From an uncultured Clostridia bacterium (GTDB lineage: Bacteria; Bacillota; Clostridia; Oscillospirales; JAAYOS01): 64,000 nt of DNA. The stretch covers positions 61,446-125,445 of the forward strand of contig CANRJS010000003.1 in assembly GCA_947631015.1 (NCBI GenBank), given 5' to 3'. The notes beneath the pieces are model-generated. The model was not told the DNA's origin. It worked only from the letters and a program-made list of their open reading frames with translations, and searched no databases. This document shows, piece after piece, positions 27,598-35,824 of the stretch; within the stretch, counting starts at the first letter, position 1, and every line of letters begins with the position of its first letter. Made by a program: the position numbers and the translations under genes.

Positions 27598-28941
27598 TTA
27601 TTTGACGGTGGGCGCGGCGCCCTCGCCGCGCTGCTTTACAACGAGCCGGACCGGCGTTCCGTCGAAGCCGTATGCCTCGCGCAGACGGTTCTCGATGTAC
27701 CTCCTGTACCCGAACCCGAAGAGCTCCGGGTCGTTGCAGAAGGCGACGAGGTTCGGCGGTTTTACACCGGTCTGGGTCATGTAGTATATCCTGAGACGGC
27801 GGCCCTTCACGCTCGGCGGCTGCATCCTCGCGACCGCCTCGGAGAGCACCTGATTGAGCTGACCCGTCGTGACGCGCTTTGCCGCGTTCTCCGCACAGGC
27901 GACAATAAGCGCAAAGAGTGTCCCGACGCGCTGACCCGTGAGCGCGGAGATGAACACCACCGGCGCGTAGTCCATGAACGGCAGCTCCGCGCGGAGCTTT
28001 TTCTCGAACTCCGCCGGGGTCTTTGTCGTCTTGTCGGGCACGGCGTCCCACTTGTTTACGACGAGCACCGAAGCCTTCCCCGCGTCGTGCGCGAGACCCG
28101 CGACCTTCGAGTCCTGGTCGGTGACGCCCTCGGACGCGTCTATCATTATCAGGCAGACGTCCGCCCGCTCGACTGCCATCCGCGTCCGCAGGACGCTGTA
28201 CTTTTCGATGTTCTCCTCGACCTTCGACTTGCGGCGGAGGCCGGCGGTGTCGATAAAGTTGAACTTCCCCTCGTCGCACTCGAAGAAGCTGTCTATCGCG
28301 TCCCGCGTGGTGCCGGCGACGGGGCTGACGATGACGCGCTCCTCGCCGAGTATGCGGTTGACAAGCGAGCTCTTTCCGGCGTTCGGCTTGCCTATCACGG
28401 CGACGTTTATAACGTCGCTCTCCGCGTCCTCGTCCTCCGCGCCGTCAAGATACTCGCAGCAGCGGTCGAGCAGGTCGCCCGTGCCGTAGCCCTGTAGCGC
28501 GCTCACCGCCACCGGCTCGCCGAGACCGAGGTTGTAGAACTCGTAGAGCGCGGGGTCGGGCGCGCCCGGCTTGTCGCACTTGTTGACGGCGAGCACCACC
28601 GGCTTCTGCGCTCGGAGGAGCATGTCCGCGACGTCCTTGTCCGCCGCAGTCACTCCCACCGTGAGGTCGCACACGAGTACGACGACGTCCGCCATCTCTA
28701 TCGCGGTCTCCGCCTGCGAGCGCATGAAGAGCAGCATCTCGCTCGAGGTGTGCGGCTCGATGCCGCCGGTGTCCACAAGGCTGAACCTGTGCCCCGCCCA
28801 CTCGCTTTCCGCGTAGATGCGGTCGCGGGTGACGCCGGGCGTGTCCTCCACTATTGAGATACGTTTGCCGACGAGCCGGTTGAAGAGATGGCTCTTGCCG
28901 ACGTTCGGTCTGCCTACTATCGCTATAAGCGGCGTGCTCAT
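27598..28941 (-). CDS. der: Ribosome biogenesis GTPase Der
   Basis: Two GTPase domains: AIVGRPNVGKSHLFNRL and AVIGKPNAGKSSLVNRI. Confidence 0.97.
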   Translation of the reverse strand: MSTPLIAIVGRPNVGKSHLFNRLVGKRISIVEDTPGVTRDRIYAESEWAGHRFSLVDTGGIEPHTSSEMLLFMRSQAETAIEMADVVVLVCDLTVGVTAADKDVADMLLRAQKPVVLAVNKCDKPGAPDPALYEFYNLGLGEPVAVSALQGYGTGDLLDRCCEYLDGAEDEDAESDVINVAVIGKPNAGKSSLVNRILGEERVIVSPVAGTTRDAIDSFFECDEGKFNFIDTAGLRRKSKVEENIEKYSVLRTRMAVERADVCLIMIDASEGVTDQDSKVAGLAHDAGKASVLVVNKWDAVPDKTTKTPAEFEKKLRAELPFMDYAPVVFISALTGQRVGTLFALIVACAENAAKRVTTGQLNQVLSEAVARMQPPSVKGRRLRIYYMTQTGVKPPNLVAFCNDPELFGFGYRRYIENRLREAYGFDGTPVRLVVKQRGEGAAPTVK

Positions 28942-28964
28942 GCGCTGCCTCCGAAACTGAAAAT

Positions 28965-30263
28965 CTATTCTTCACGGAGAACCGAGTCTATAAAGCCTTC
29001 CTCGCTCTCCTGAATTATCACCTTCACGCCAAGCTCGCGCTCGACGTCCTCCACCGTACCGTCGTCGAGGAAGACGTGCTCCCCCGCGCGGAGCATGGCG
29101 GAGGGAATTATCAGCCGGCGCCCGAGCATATTGCCCCGCACCTGCTCTATGAGGTCGCGGCAGGTGACGAGCCCCGCGACCGTGATAGCTTCCCCGAAAA
29201 AGTGATTTACTATGGGTATGACTTTTCCACTGATATTATGACATTTTCCGCTCAAAAGGTCAACCGCTTTCGAGATGACCGGCGCAAAAAGAGTTCCGGT
29301 GGCGACGGTGAACGGCGTGCAGGACGCGTCCTCCGGCGTAGAGGCGAGCGACGCGTCGAACTCGTCGAGAAACATTGCCGTCATGCCGACGCCGTTCTCG
29401 TACTGCGGGAAATCCTCGTAATACTCGTAGGGCGGCATCTCGCGGTCCGCAAGGAAGAACAGCTCGTCCGAGCAGAAGAAGGTCCGCGCGCCGTACTTTT
29501 CAAGGTAGCGCTCGCCCCAGCGCTCGGCGCGCTCAATGGCATCCTCGGCGTCCTCGCGCGTCACGGGAGAGAGTTTTGTCAGTCCCTCGCGGTACTTCGT
29601 GAGGCCGACCGGGACTATCGAACAGCTCGTGAGCGCCGGCGCAAGCTCCGCGAGGTCGCGGAGCGTCCGTTCCAGCTCCTCGCGGTCGTTCCAGCCGGGG
29701 CAGAGGACTATCTGCGCCTTTATCTCCACGCCGCCGTCCGCAAGCCGGCGGAGGTACTTCAGCTTCTCGCCCGCGAAGCGGTTATTCAGCATCCTTGCGC
29801 GAAGCTCGGGGTTCGTGGTGTGGATGGAGATGTTTATCGGGCTTATCCGCATCTCGACAATGCGGTCTATGTCCTCGTCGGACATATTCGTCAGGGTGAC
29901 GTAGTTGCCCTGAAGGAAGCTTAGGCGCGCGTCGTCGTCCTTGAAGTAGAGCGTCTCGCGCATCCCGGGCGGCATCTGGTCTATGAAGCAGAAGACGCAC
30001 TTGTTGTGGCAGGAACGCGGGTTGTCGATAAGATAGCTCTCGAACTCGAGCCCGAGCGGTTCGCCGACGTCCTTGCGGACGCGGAGCTCGAGGGGCTTGC
30101 CGTCCCGCTCGACGTGGAGCAGCAGCCTCGGCTCGTAGGAGCGGAAGGTAAGGTCGAGCACGTCGCGTATCTCGTGCACGCCGATGGCGCGGAGGTCGTC
30201 CCCCGCGCGGAGCCCGGCTTTCCACGCCGGGCCGTGCATATCGACGTGTGTGACCTTTGCCAT
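28965..30263 (-). CDS. DUF512 / PDZ-radical SAM-like protein
   Basis: CHNKCVFCFIDQMPPGMRETLYFKDDDARLSFLQGNYVTLTN; start moved to MAKVTHVDMHG. Confidence 0.92.
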   Translation of the reverse strand: MAKVTHVDMHGPAWKAGLRAGDDLRAIGVHEIRDVLDLTFRSYEPRLLLHVERDGKPLELRVRKDVGEPLGLEFESYLIDNPRSCHNKCVFCFIDQMPPGMRETLYFKDDDARLSFLQGNYVTLTNMSDEDIDRIVEMRISPINISIHTTNPELRARMLNNRFAGEKLKYLRRLADGGVEIKAQIVLCPGWNDREELERTLRDLAELAPALTSCSIVPVGLTKYREGLTKLSPVTREDAEDAIERAERWGERYLEKYGARTFFCSDELFFLADREMPPYEYYEDFPQYENGVGMTAMFLDEFDASLASTPEDASCTPFTVATGTLFAPVISKAVDLLSGKCHNISGKVIPIVNHFFGEAITVAGLVTCRDLIEQVRGNMLGRRLIIPSAMLRAGEHVFLDDGTVEDVERELGVKVIIQESEEGFIDSVLREE

Positions 30264-30284
30264 GTTTCCCACCTCGGAAAAGCA

Positions 30285-30318
30285 GACAGGGGAGCGGGCG
30301 CGCGCCCCCTCCCCTGTC
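30285..30318 (-). terminator. Terminator hairpin downstream of rpmF
   Basis: GACAGGGGAG / CTCCCCTGTC, TTTTCC on minus strand. Confidence 0.65.
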
Positions 30319-30333
30319 CGAAGATTTTTATCC

Positions 30334-30519
30334 TTACTTTGCCTCGACGTTGAGGACGGTACGTCCGTCATACGCTCCGCAAGCCTTACACACCCTGTGC
30401 GGCAGGCGATACGCCCCGCAATTGGGGCAGGTCACGAGGCTCGGGGTGGCGAGCTTCCAGTGCGACGAGCGGCGCTTGTCGCGGCGTGCTTTCGATACTT
30501 TACTCTTCGGGACGGCCAT
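30334..30519 (-). CDS. rpmF: 50S ribosomal protein L32
   Basis: MAVPKSKVSKARRDKRRSSHWKL...CPNCGAYRLPHRVCKACG. Confidence 0.97.
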   Translation of the reverse strand: MAVPKSKVSKARRDKRRSSHWKLATPSLVTCPNCGAYRLPHRVCKACGAYDGRTVLNVEAK

Positions 30520-30600
30520 TTTTTGCACCTCCTTAAGGGCTTCGGCTTGATACTTTGTCCTTGTTGATGGTTATATGTTACGCGCTTTGCGCATAGCAAG

Positions 30601-31137
30601 CTATTCTTGTTCCCCGGCATCCTCCCCGCGCTTCCTTTCGAGAAGCTCGCGGAGCGAGTCAAGGCGGTGGTCTCCCTCCGGCCTGCATTCGCAGGGGCCA
30701 AGGTTGAGGTTCTTGCCACAGGTGGGGCATATCCCCTTGCAGTCTTCGCGGCAGAGAAAGAGCATATCGCTCTCGAGCACCATCGTGTCCCGCAGGAAGC
30801 CGTCGAGCTCGACCGCACCGTCCGCATCGGTGACAAGGAGGTCGGAGGTCTCGAGGTCGTCGGGATTTGCGACCTCGGTGACGACGGTAGCGTCGACCGG
30901 GAGAAAGTAGTCCCGCACGGTATGCTCGGCACAGCGGAGGCAGTCAAACTCCATCTCGCCCGTGACGTCGCACTCCAGCGTGAGGATGCCCGCGTCGTTC
31001 CGCACCTCTCCGCAGACTCTTACCGGCCGGGGGAAGGGAAACACAAAATTGACTTCCAAATCGCTGCAATCCATGGTATAATCAAACGAAACCGAGCAAC
31101 CCGGCTTCTCGATGATACCGGCGAGCTCCAGCTTCAT
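30601..31137 (-). CDS. DUF177 (YceD-like) protein
   Basis: LDGFLRDTMVLESDMLFLCREDCKGICPTCGKNLNLGPCEC; upstream of rpmF. Confidence 0.9.
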   Translation of the reverse strand: MKLELAGIIEKPGCSVSFDYTMDCSDLEVNFVFPFPRPVRVCGEVRNDAGILTLECDVTGEMEFDCLRCAEHTVRDYFLPVDATVVTEVANPDDLETSDLLVTDADGAVELDGFLRDTMVLESDMLFLCREDCKGICPTCGKNLNLGPCECRPEGDHRLDSLRELLERKRGEDAGEQE

Positions 31138-31282
31138 GACAACACCTCCACGCGGCGGTACAGCGAATATTATAACTGCAAACGGCGATTTTGTCAACAC
31201 ATTCCCGGCAATTTTTTCTCGCGGACCCGCCGCGGGACGGTACGATATATATTGTGATGCCCGGAGAAAGGGGAAAGATGGT

Positions 31283-32209
31283 GTGCGCGAGCTCAGAATA
31301 GGCAAAAACGACGGCGGACAGCGGCTCGACCGCTTCCTGCGGAAGGCTTTCCCGCACGTGCCGGAGGCGACGATACAGAAGTGGCTCCGCGAGAAGCGCG
31401 TGCGGATAAACGGCGTCCGCGCGGGACGGGACGCGCGCGTCGAGGCGGGTGACGTCCTCTCGCTCTACATCCGCGACGAGTTCTTCGAGGCGCCGAGGGA
31501 GGACGAGGCGTTCCGCCTGATAAAGACCCCCGTGCTCGACGTCGTCTACGAGGACGCGAACATCCTCGTAGTCTCGAAGCCGGCGGGGCTCCTCTCCCAC
31601 CCGGACGAGCGCGAGAAGGTGAACACCCTCCTCACGCACATACAGGCGTACCTGTTCGCGAAGGGGGAGTACGACCCGGAGGAGGGGGCAACGTTCGCGC
31701 CGTCGCTCTGCCACAGGATAGACCGCAACACGCGCGGCCTCGTCGTCGCGGCAAAGACCGCCGAGGCGCTCAGATACATCGAGGAGAAGATACGCCGCCG
31801 CAAGGTCGAAAAGACCTACGTCTGCCTCACGAAGGGCGCGCCGCACCCTCCGGCGGGCGTGCTTGAGGGATACATCCTCCGCGACCGCGAGCGGAAGACC
31901 GTCCGCGTGTACGACGCGCCGCGTCCCGGCGCGCTCTACGCCAAAACGATATACAGGACGCTCGAACGGCGCGGGGACGTCTCGCTTGTCGAATGCCGCC
32001 TCGTCACCGGCCGCACGCACCAGATACGCGCGCAGATGGCGGCGGCGGGATGCCCGCTCGTCGGGGACGGGAAGTACGGCTCGCTCGGGCGCGGCGAGAG
32101 CGCGGGTCAGCGCCTCGTCGCGTACCGCCTGCGCTTCGCGTGGGAGAAGGACGGCTCGCCGTTTGACTACCTCGCGGGACGGGAGTTTGCAATCGACCCC
32201 GGTTTGTGA
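31283..32209 (+). CDS. RluA family pseudouridine synthase
   Basis: HRIDRNTRGLVVAAKT; VECRLVTGRTHQIRAQMA; GTG start. Confidence 0.93.
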   Translation: MRELRIGKNDGGQRLDRFLRKAFPHVPEATIQKWLREKRVRINGVRAGRDARVEAGDVLSLYIRDEFFEAPREDEAFRLIKTPVLDVVYEDANILVVSKPAGLLSHPDEREKVNTLLTHIQAYLFAKGEYDPEEGATFAPSLCHRIDRNTRGLVVAAKTAEALRYIEEKIRRRKVEKTYVCLTKGAPHPPAGVLEGYILRDRERKTVRVYDAPRPGALYAKTIYRTLERRGDVSLVECRLVTGRTHQIRAQMAAAGCPLVGDGKYGSLGRGESAGQRLVAYRLRFAWEKDGSPFDYLAGREFAIDPGL

Positions 32210-32358
32210 GGCAGGTTGATTGTATAGCCGCGGCACACTTTTTTGCGCGCGTTTATTGACATTTTTCGCACGGCGGGATATATTATAGGTGAAGTTGAAG
32301 GGCAAACAAGAGAACTGCAAGTCCGGTCATTTTATACGGCGTATCAGGAGGAGAAAAA

Positions 32359-33141
32359 ATGGAGACGCAAGTCAGATTCACGGTGGGCGCGGTCGCGCCC
32401 GATATATGGCAGATAAACGAGAAGGGCGCGGGGCAGGATGTTGACTGCTACCTCGTCATAGGCTCGGAGCGCGCCGTGCTCATAGATTCACTGATGAGCC
32501 GGGGCGACCGCCGCCTCTATGACATAGTCCGCGAGAAGACCTCGCTCCCGGTGGACGTTCTGCACACCCACGGCCACGGCGACCACGTCGGCGCGGAGCT
32601 GAAGGAGTTTATAGACGCGGGGTGCGATATCTACCTCTCACCGAAGGATCTCCCGCTCGTCGGGATGTTCGGCGCGAGCTATTCCCCGGATATATTCAAG
32701 CCGCTCGAGGAGGGCATGACCTTCGACCTCGGCGGGCGGAAGCTTGAGACGATAGCGCTCCCCGGCCACACTCCGGGCAGCGTGCTGTTCCTCGACCGCG
32801 AGCGGAGGCAGATGCTCTCCGGCGACACGGTCGGTTCGGGGCACATCTGGCTCCAGCTCGACCACTCGGAGCCGCTGCACGTCTTCCGCGATGGGGTGAA
32901 GTGTCTCGAGGAGGAGATAGCGGACCTGCGCGGACTTGTGATTTACCCCGGCCACCGCTCACAGTCCGCCGTTCAGCTGAACGGAGCATACATCACGCAC
33001 CTGCGCGAGCTCTGCGACATGGTGCTCTCCGGCGAGATGGCGGGCGACGAGAACCCGATGCTCGCGGGCCGCTTCCCGAACGCGCGCGTCGTGAGCTACG
33101 GACTGGTACAGAGCCTCGTCTACGCCATAAACAACCTGTAA
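32359..33141 (+). CDS. MBL-fold metallohydrolase
   Basis: VLHTHGHGDHVGAELKEF; LPGHTPGSVLFLD. Confidence 0.93.
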   Translation: METQVRFTVGAVAPDIWQINEKGAGQDVDCYLVIGSERAVLIDSLMSRGDRRLYDIVREKTSLPVDVLHTHGHGDHVGAELKEFIDAGCDIYLSPKDLPLVGMFGASYSPDIFKPLEEGMTFDLGGRKLETIALPGHTPGSVLFLDRERRQMLSGDTVGSGHIWLQLDHSEPLHVFRDGVKCLEEEIADLRGLVIYPGHRSQSAVQLNGAYITHLRELCDMVLSGEMAGDENPMLAGRFPNARVVSYGLVQSLVYAINNL

Positions 33142-33170
33142 AACGGGAAAAACTCAAAAATTGCCACACG

Positions 33171-33202
33171 ATCCCCGGCGAAAGCTCCGCCGGGGATTTT
33201 TG
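33171..33202 (+). terminator. Terminator of MBL gene
   Basis: ATCCCCGGCG-AAAGCTC-CGCCGGGGATTTTT. Confidence 0.8.
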
Positions 33203-33317
33203 CGCCTTGTGCCCAAAGCTGAGGAGCGGAGCGTCCGCACGCGGGATAGGCGGAGAAGCAAAATGCGTTGTGGGAAATATATTACTTGAAATATAGTAAA
33301 AAAATTTTACTAAGGTA

Positions 33318-33346
33318 TTGACAAATATGCGGCACGGGTGTATACT
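33318..33346 (+). promoter_or_regulatory. Promoter of the DUF2500-like triplet
   Basis: TTGACA-17-TATACT. Confidence 0.8.
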
Positions 33347-33391
33347 CACAATAGAGTTACCACCATACACTTTCAGAGAGGAGCTGTCGAA

Positions 33392-33796
33392 ATGATACAT
33401 CTGCTGATGAGCGTAGATCCGGAGGAGACCTACCGTGTTGTTGCGGCCGTAGCGGCCGAGGTGCTGCTTATACTTTCGGTAGTGGTGATAATCGCGGCGG
33501 CTGTGTGGCACTTCGTAAAGAAGTACCGCCTGGAACACGGCATAGGAAAGACCGTGCCCGCGACGTTCGAGTCGAGCAGCTATGTGCGCGGCAGGGCAAA
33601 CCTCGCGGATAAGGGACGCGTCGCTGGCAACGCCGTCGCCGTCGCTCTGGAGCACCGCCTGCTCACCTTCCGCAGTGAGGACGGGAAGGAGCTCCGCTTC
33701 GCGGTGGATACCGATGTTCCTCACGAGTGGCGCGAGGGCTCGGAGGGCAAGCTCACCTACAACGGCGGCCAGTTCATAGGCTTCGAGGCGAACTAA
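33392..33796 (+). CDS. DUF2500-like membrane protein, paralog 1
   Basis: One TM, TVPATFESSS...G-KLTYNGGQFIGFEAN. Confidence 0.7.
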   Translation: MIHLLMSVDPEETYRVVAAVAAEVLLILSVVVIIAAAVWHFVKKYRLEHGIGKTVPATFESSSYVRGRANLADKGRVAGNAVAVALEHRLLTFRSEDGKELRFAVDTDVPHEWREGSEGKLTYNGGQFIGFEAN

Positions 33797-33851
33797 ACGT
33801 TCGCGGCGGATCGCGCTGCCAGGCGGATACAACGAAAGAGGTGTGATATAT

Positions 33852-34256
33852 ATGAAGGGTGCAGTATACGCAGTGACAATAGAAGACGCGGGTATGTGGA
33901 TAGGCATAGCGACCATAGGAGCCATCTTTGCCGCATTTGCCGCGTATGTCATCTACCGGTTCGTGAGGCGGTTCATTCTCGACTCGCCGAGGAGGAGCGT
34001 GACCGTCCCGGCCGTCTTTCTCGAGCGGGCGGTCGTCAAGGGCAAGGTGCCGATAAGCGAGCGAGGACGGCACGAGATGGCGGCGACCGGCGGAAACAAC
34101 GTCGTCGTGGAGAACTACTTCGTCGCCTTCCGCGACGGGGACGGCAAGGTCCTGAAGTTCTTTGTGGACGGAGAGACCTGCCGCGGCCTAGACAGCGGCT
34201 GCGAGGGCAGCCTTACATACAGCGGCAAGCGCTTTATGAGCTTCGCCGCGAAGTAA
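33852..34256 (+). CDS. DUF2500-like membrane protein, paralog 2
   Basis: One TM, TVPAVFLERA...GSLTYSGKRFMSFAAK. Confidence 0.7.
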   Translation: MKGAVYAVTIEDAGMWIGIATIGAIFAAFAAYVIYRFVRRFILDSPRRSVTVPAVFLERAVVKGKVPISERGRHEMAATGGNNVVVENYFVAFRDGDGKVLKFFVDGETCRGLDSGCEGSLTYSGKRFMSFAAK

Positions 34257-34321
34257 AGCCGAAACGTCCCGCCGAGAAGGTATGTTGTAAGCAGCGCATA
34301 TTGAGAAGGGAGTTTTATGTT

Positions 34322-34711
34322 ATGTTCAAAGGATACGGAATATTGATGACCGCCGCCTCCGGCGGCGCGGGAACGCGGGTCGGGATAGCGGCCTGCGTGC
34401 TGATACTCGCGGCGCTCCTGATATACACGGGGACGAGGCTCGCGCGCCGGTTCGGCAAGCCGACGACCGTCGACGCGGTGTTTCTCCACGAGGCGGGCTC
34501 GGTCGTGAACACCGCCGCTACCGACCGCGCGCGGATGGCGAAGGAGGGCGCGTCGATAGCGCTCGAGAACCACGTCCTCTGCTTTGAAAGCGGCGAGAAC
34601 GGCGAGGAGCTGCGCTTCTCTGTCTCCGGCGACTGCCGCACCTGGCCGGAGGGCAAGCGCGGAAAGCTCACATACAGCGGGAAGAGGTTCATAGGATTCG
34701 AAGCGGAGTAA
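34322..34711 (+). CDS. DUF2500-like membrane protein, paralog 3
   Basis: One TM, TVDAVFLHEA...GKLTYSGKRFIGFEAE. Confidence 0.7.
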   Translation: MFKGYGILMTAASGGAGTRVGIAACVLILAALLIYTGTRLARRFGKPTTVDAVFLHEAGSVVNTAATDRARMAKEGASIALENHVLCFESGENGEELRFSVSGDCRTWPEGKRGKLTYSGKRFIGFEAE

Positions 34712-34713
34712 AA

Positions 34714-34956
34714 ATTCGCTGCAAATCGCGGGCGCGGATTTCATCCGCGCCCTTACCAATTTGCAGCGAAGCCGCCGGGCAGAGCAAAGCTCTGCCGGCG
34801 GCAAACGCTCCGCTACGCGCCGAATTTTCCGCCTTCGGCGGAAAATCGACGCACGCTCCGCGAGAGGTGTAAATTTCGCCGTACACGCCGTCGAAATTTA
34901 CCAATTGGAATTTATTTCGCCGCTTACGCGGCGAAACTATGCGAGGCAGACTCGGA
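34714..34956 (-). repeat. Hairpin-repeat element R3 (core, reverse orientation)
   Basis: Core loop hairpin 34869-34901: GTAAATTTCG-[13 nt]-CGAAATTTAC. Confidence 0.85.
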
Positions 34957-34966
34957 GGAGGGCAGC

Positions 34967-35194
34967 ATGAAACCGAAGGAAGCAAGAAAACTCACGGTCA
35001 CCTTGATCATCGTCGGGTTTGCGGTGATGCTGATGGGGTATTTCCATTTGGCGTTTTTTGCTTTTGGAGCCTGCGTTTCCTTTTCCGCCCTAATTCCCAA
35101 CTTCCTTTTTTACAGATGCCCGCACTGCGGTAGGTATCTGGGAAGGAGCGACGGAGCATTCTGTCAGCATTGCGGGAAACGCCTCGAGGAGTGA
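34967..35194 (+). CDS. Membrane protein with C-terminal zinc ribbon
   Basis: Hydrophobic N half; CPHCGRYLGRSDGAFCQHCGKRL; GGAGGAGGG RBS. Confidence 0.75.
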   Translation: MKPKEARKLTVTLIIVGFAVMLMGYFHLAFFAFGACVSFSALIPNFLFYRCPHCGRYLGRSDGAFCQHCGKRLEE

Positions 35195-35197
35195 TGC

Positions 35198-35467
35198 GCG
35201 ATTCCCAAACGGCGTAAAGCGCCGTTTGGCCCCCTTTAATTTCAATGCTCATTCGGAACACGAGGGCCCCACCAATTCTTCATCGGAACATATTCAGCCC
35301 TCGTGAGCATTGCCCGCTTTGCGGGCAATGCCAAACACAGTACAGGATTTGGCTGCGCGAAGCCCACGGCTTTGCCGTGGGCTTCAACCGTTGCGAACAG
35401 CGAAAGCGCAAACCAATTCTTCGCCCGCAATATTTGCTTTGCAAATATTGCCCGACTTTGAGCTAAG
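35198..35467 (+). repeat. Composite hairpin-repeat locus R4 (modules C + B, no core)
   Basis: CCAAACGGCG..CGCCGTTTGG; CACGAGGGC...GCCCTCGTG; GAAGCCCACGGC-TTT-GCCGTGGGCTTC; GCAATATTTGC/GCAAATATTGC. Confidence 0.8.
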
Positions 35468-35535
35468 TAAAACTGCGGAACGCCGCCAAAGGCGGCGCAG
35501 ATAGTCGGATATGGCATATGTTCGCGGGCGCATCC

Positions 35536-35564
35536 TTGACAATCTCCGCTTGCCGTGTTATGAT
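35536..35564 (+). promoter_or_regulatory. Promoter of ABC-F transcript
   Basis: TTGACA-17-TATGAT. Confidence 0.75.
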
Positions 35565-35625
35565 GTCTGTGGGTCGGGAGGCGCGGAGCCTCGCCGGTGC
35601 GAAATAATTCGAGAAGGGTGAAAGG

Positions 35626-35646
35626 ATGTACAGGATCTCCCGGTAA
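35626..35646 (+). CDS. Putative 6-aa leader ORF (MYRISR) upstream of ABC-F gene
   Basis: ATG TAC AGG ATC TCC CGG TAA; overlaps sequences complementary to 35713-35732. Confidence 0.45.
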   Translation: MYRISR

Positions 35647-35765
35647 AACTTTATGTTTTGCGGCTATTCCGCGGGCGCGGCGCGCCCGGGCGGAGCCGCG
35701 CGGGAAATCGGCGTACATCTTTACTGACCGGGACTACAGTACCGGTATAGTATATTCGGATGTGT

Positions 35766-35800
35766 TTGAGACGCGGATTTTCCGCGTCTCAATTTATTTT
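35766..35800 (+). terminator. Intrinsic terminator (attenuator) in ABC-F 5' UTR
   Basis: TTGAGACGCGG-ATTTT-CCGCGTCTCAATTTATTTTT, about 30 nt before the start codon. Confidence 0.85.
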
Positions 35801-35824
35801 TACAACTTTTACTCGGAGGTCACG

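Noticed and set aside
31278-31301. Seven-codon ORF MVCASSE overlapping the RluA GTG start
   Set aside because: RBS spacing fits GTG 31283 better; no hairpin or other attenuation signal follows.
33896-34711. 271-aa ORF joining the second and third DUF2500-like genes
   Set aside because: Its first half is out-of-frame reading of paralog 2; the true third gene starts at 34322.
34761-34970. Small ORFs inside hairpin elements with similar translations (e.g. ...RRKIDARSARGVNFAVHAVEIYQLEFIS..., also in R1, R6 and R8)
   Set aside because: Similarity follows from the repeated DNA; there is no consistent start or RBS, and stem variation preserves base pairing rather than protein sequence. Not called as genes.
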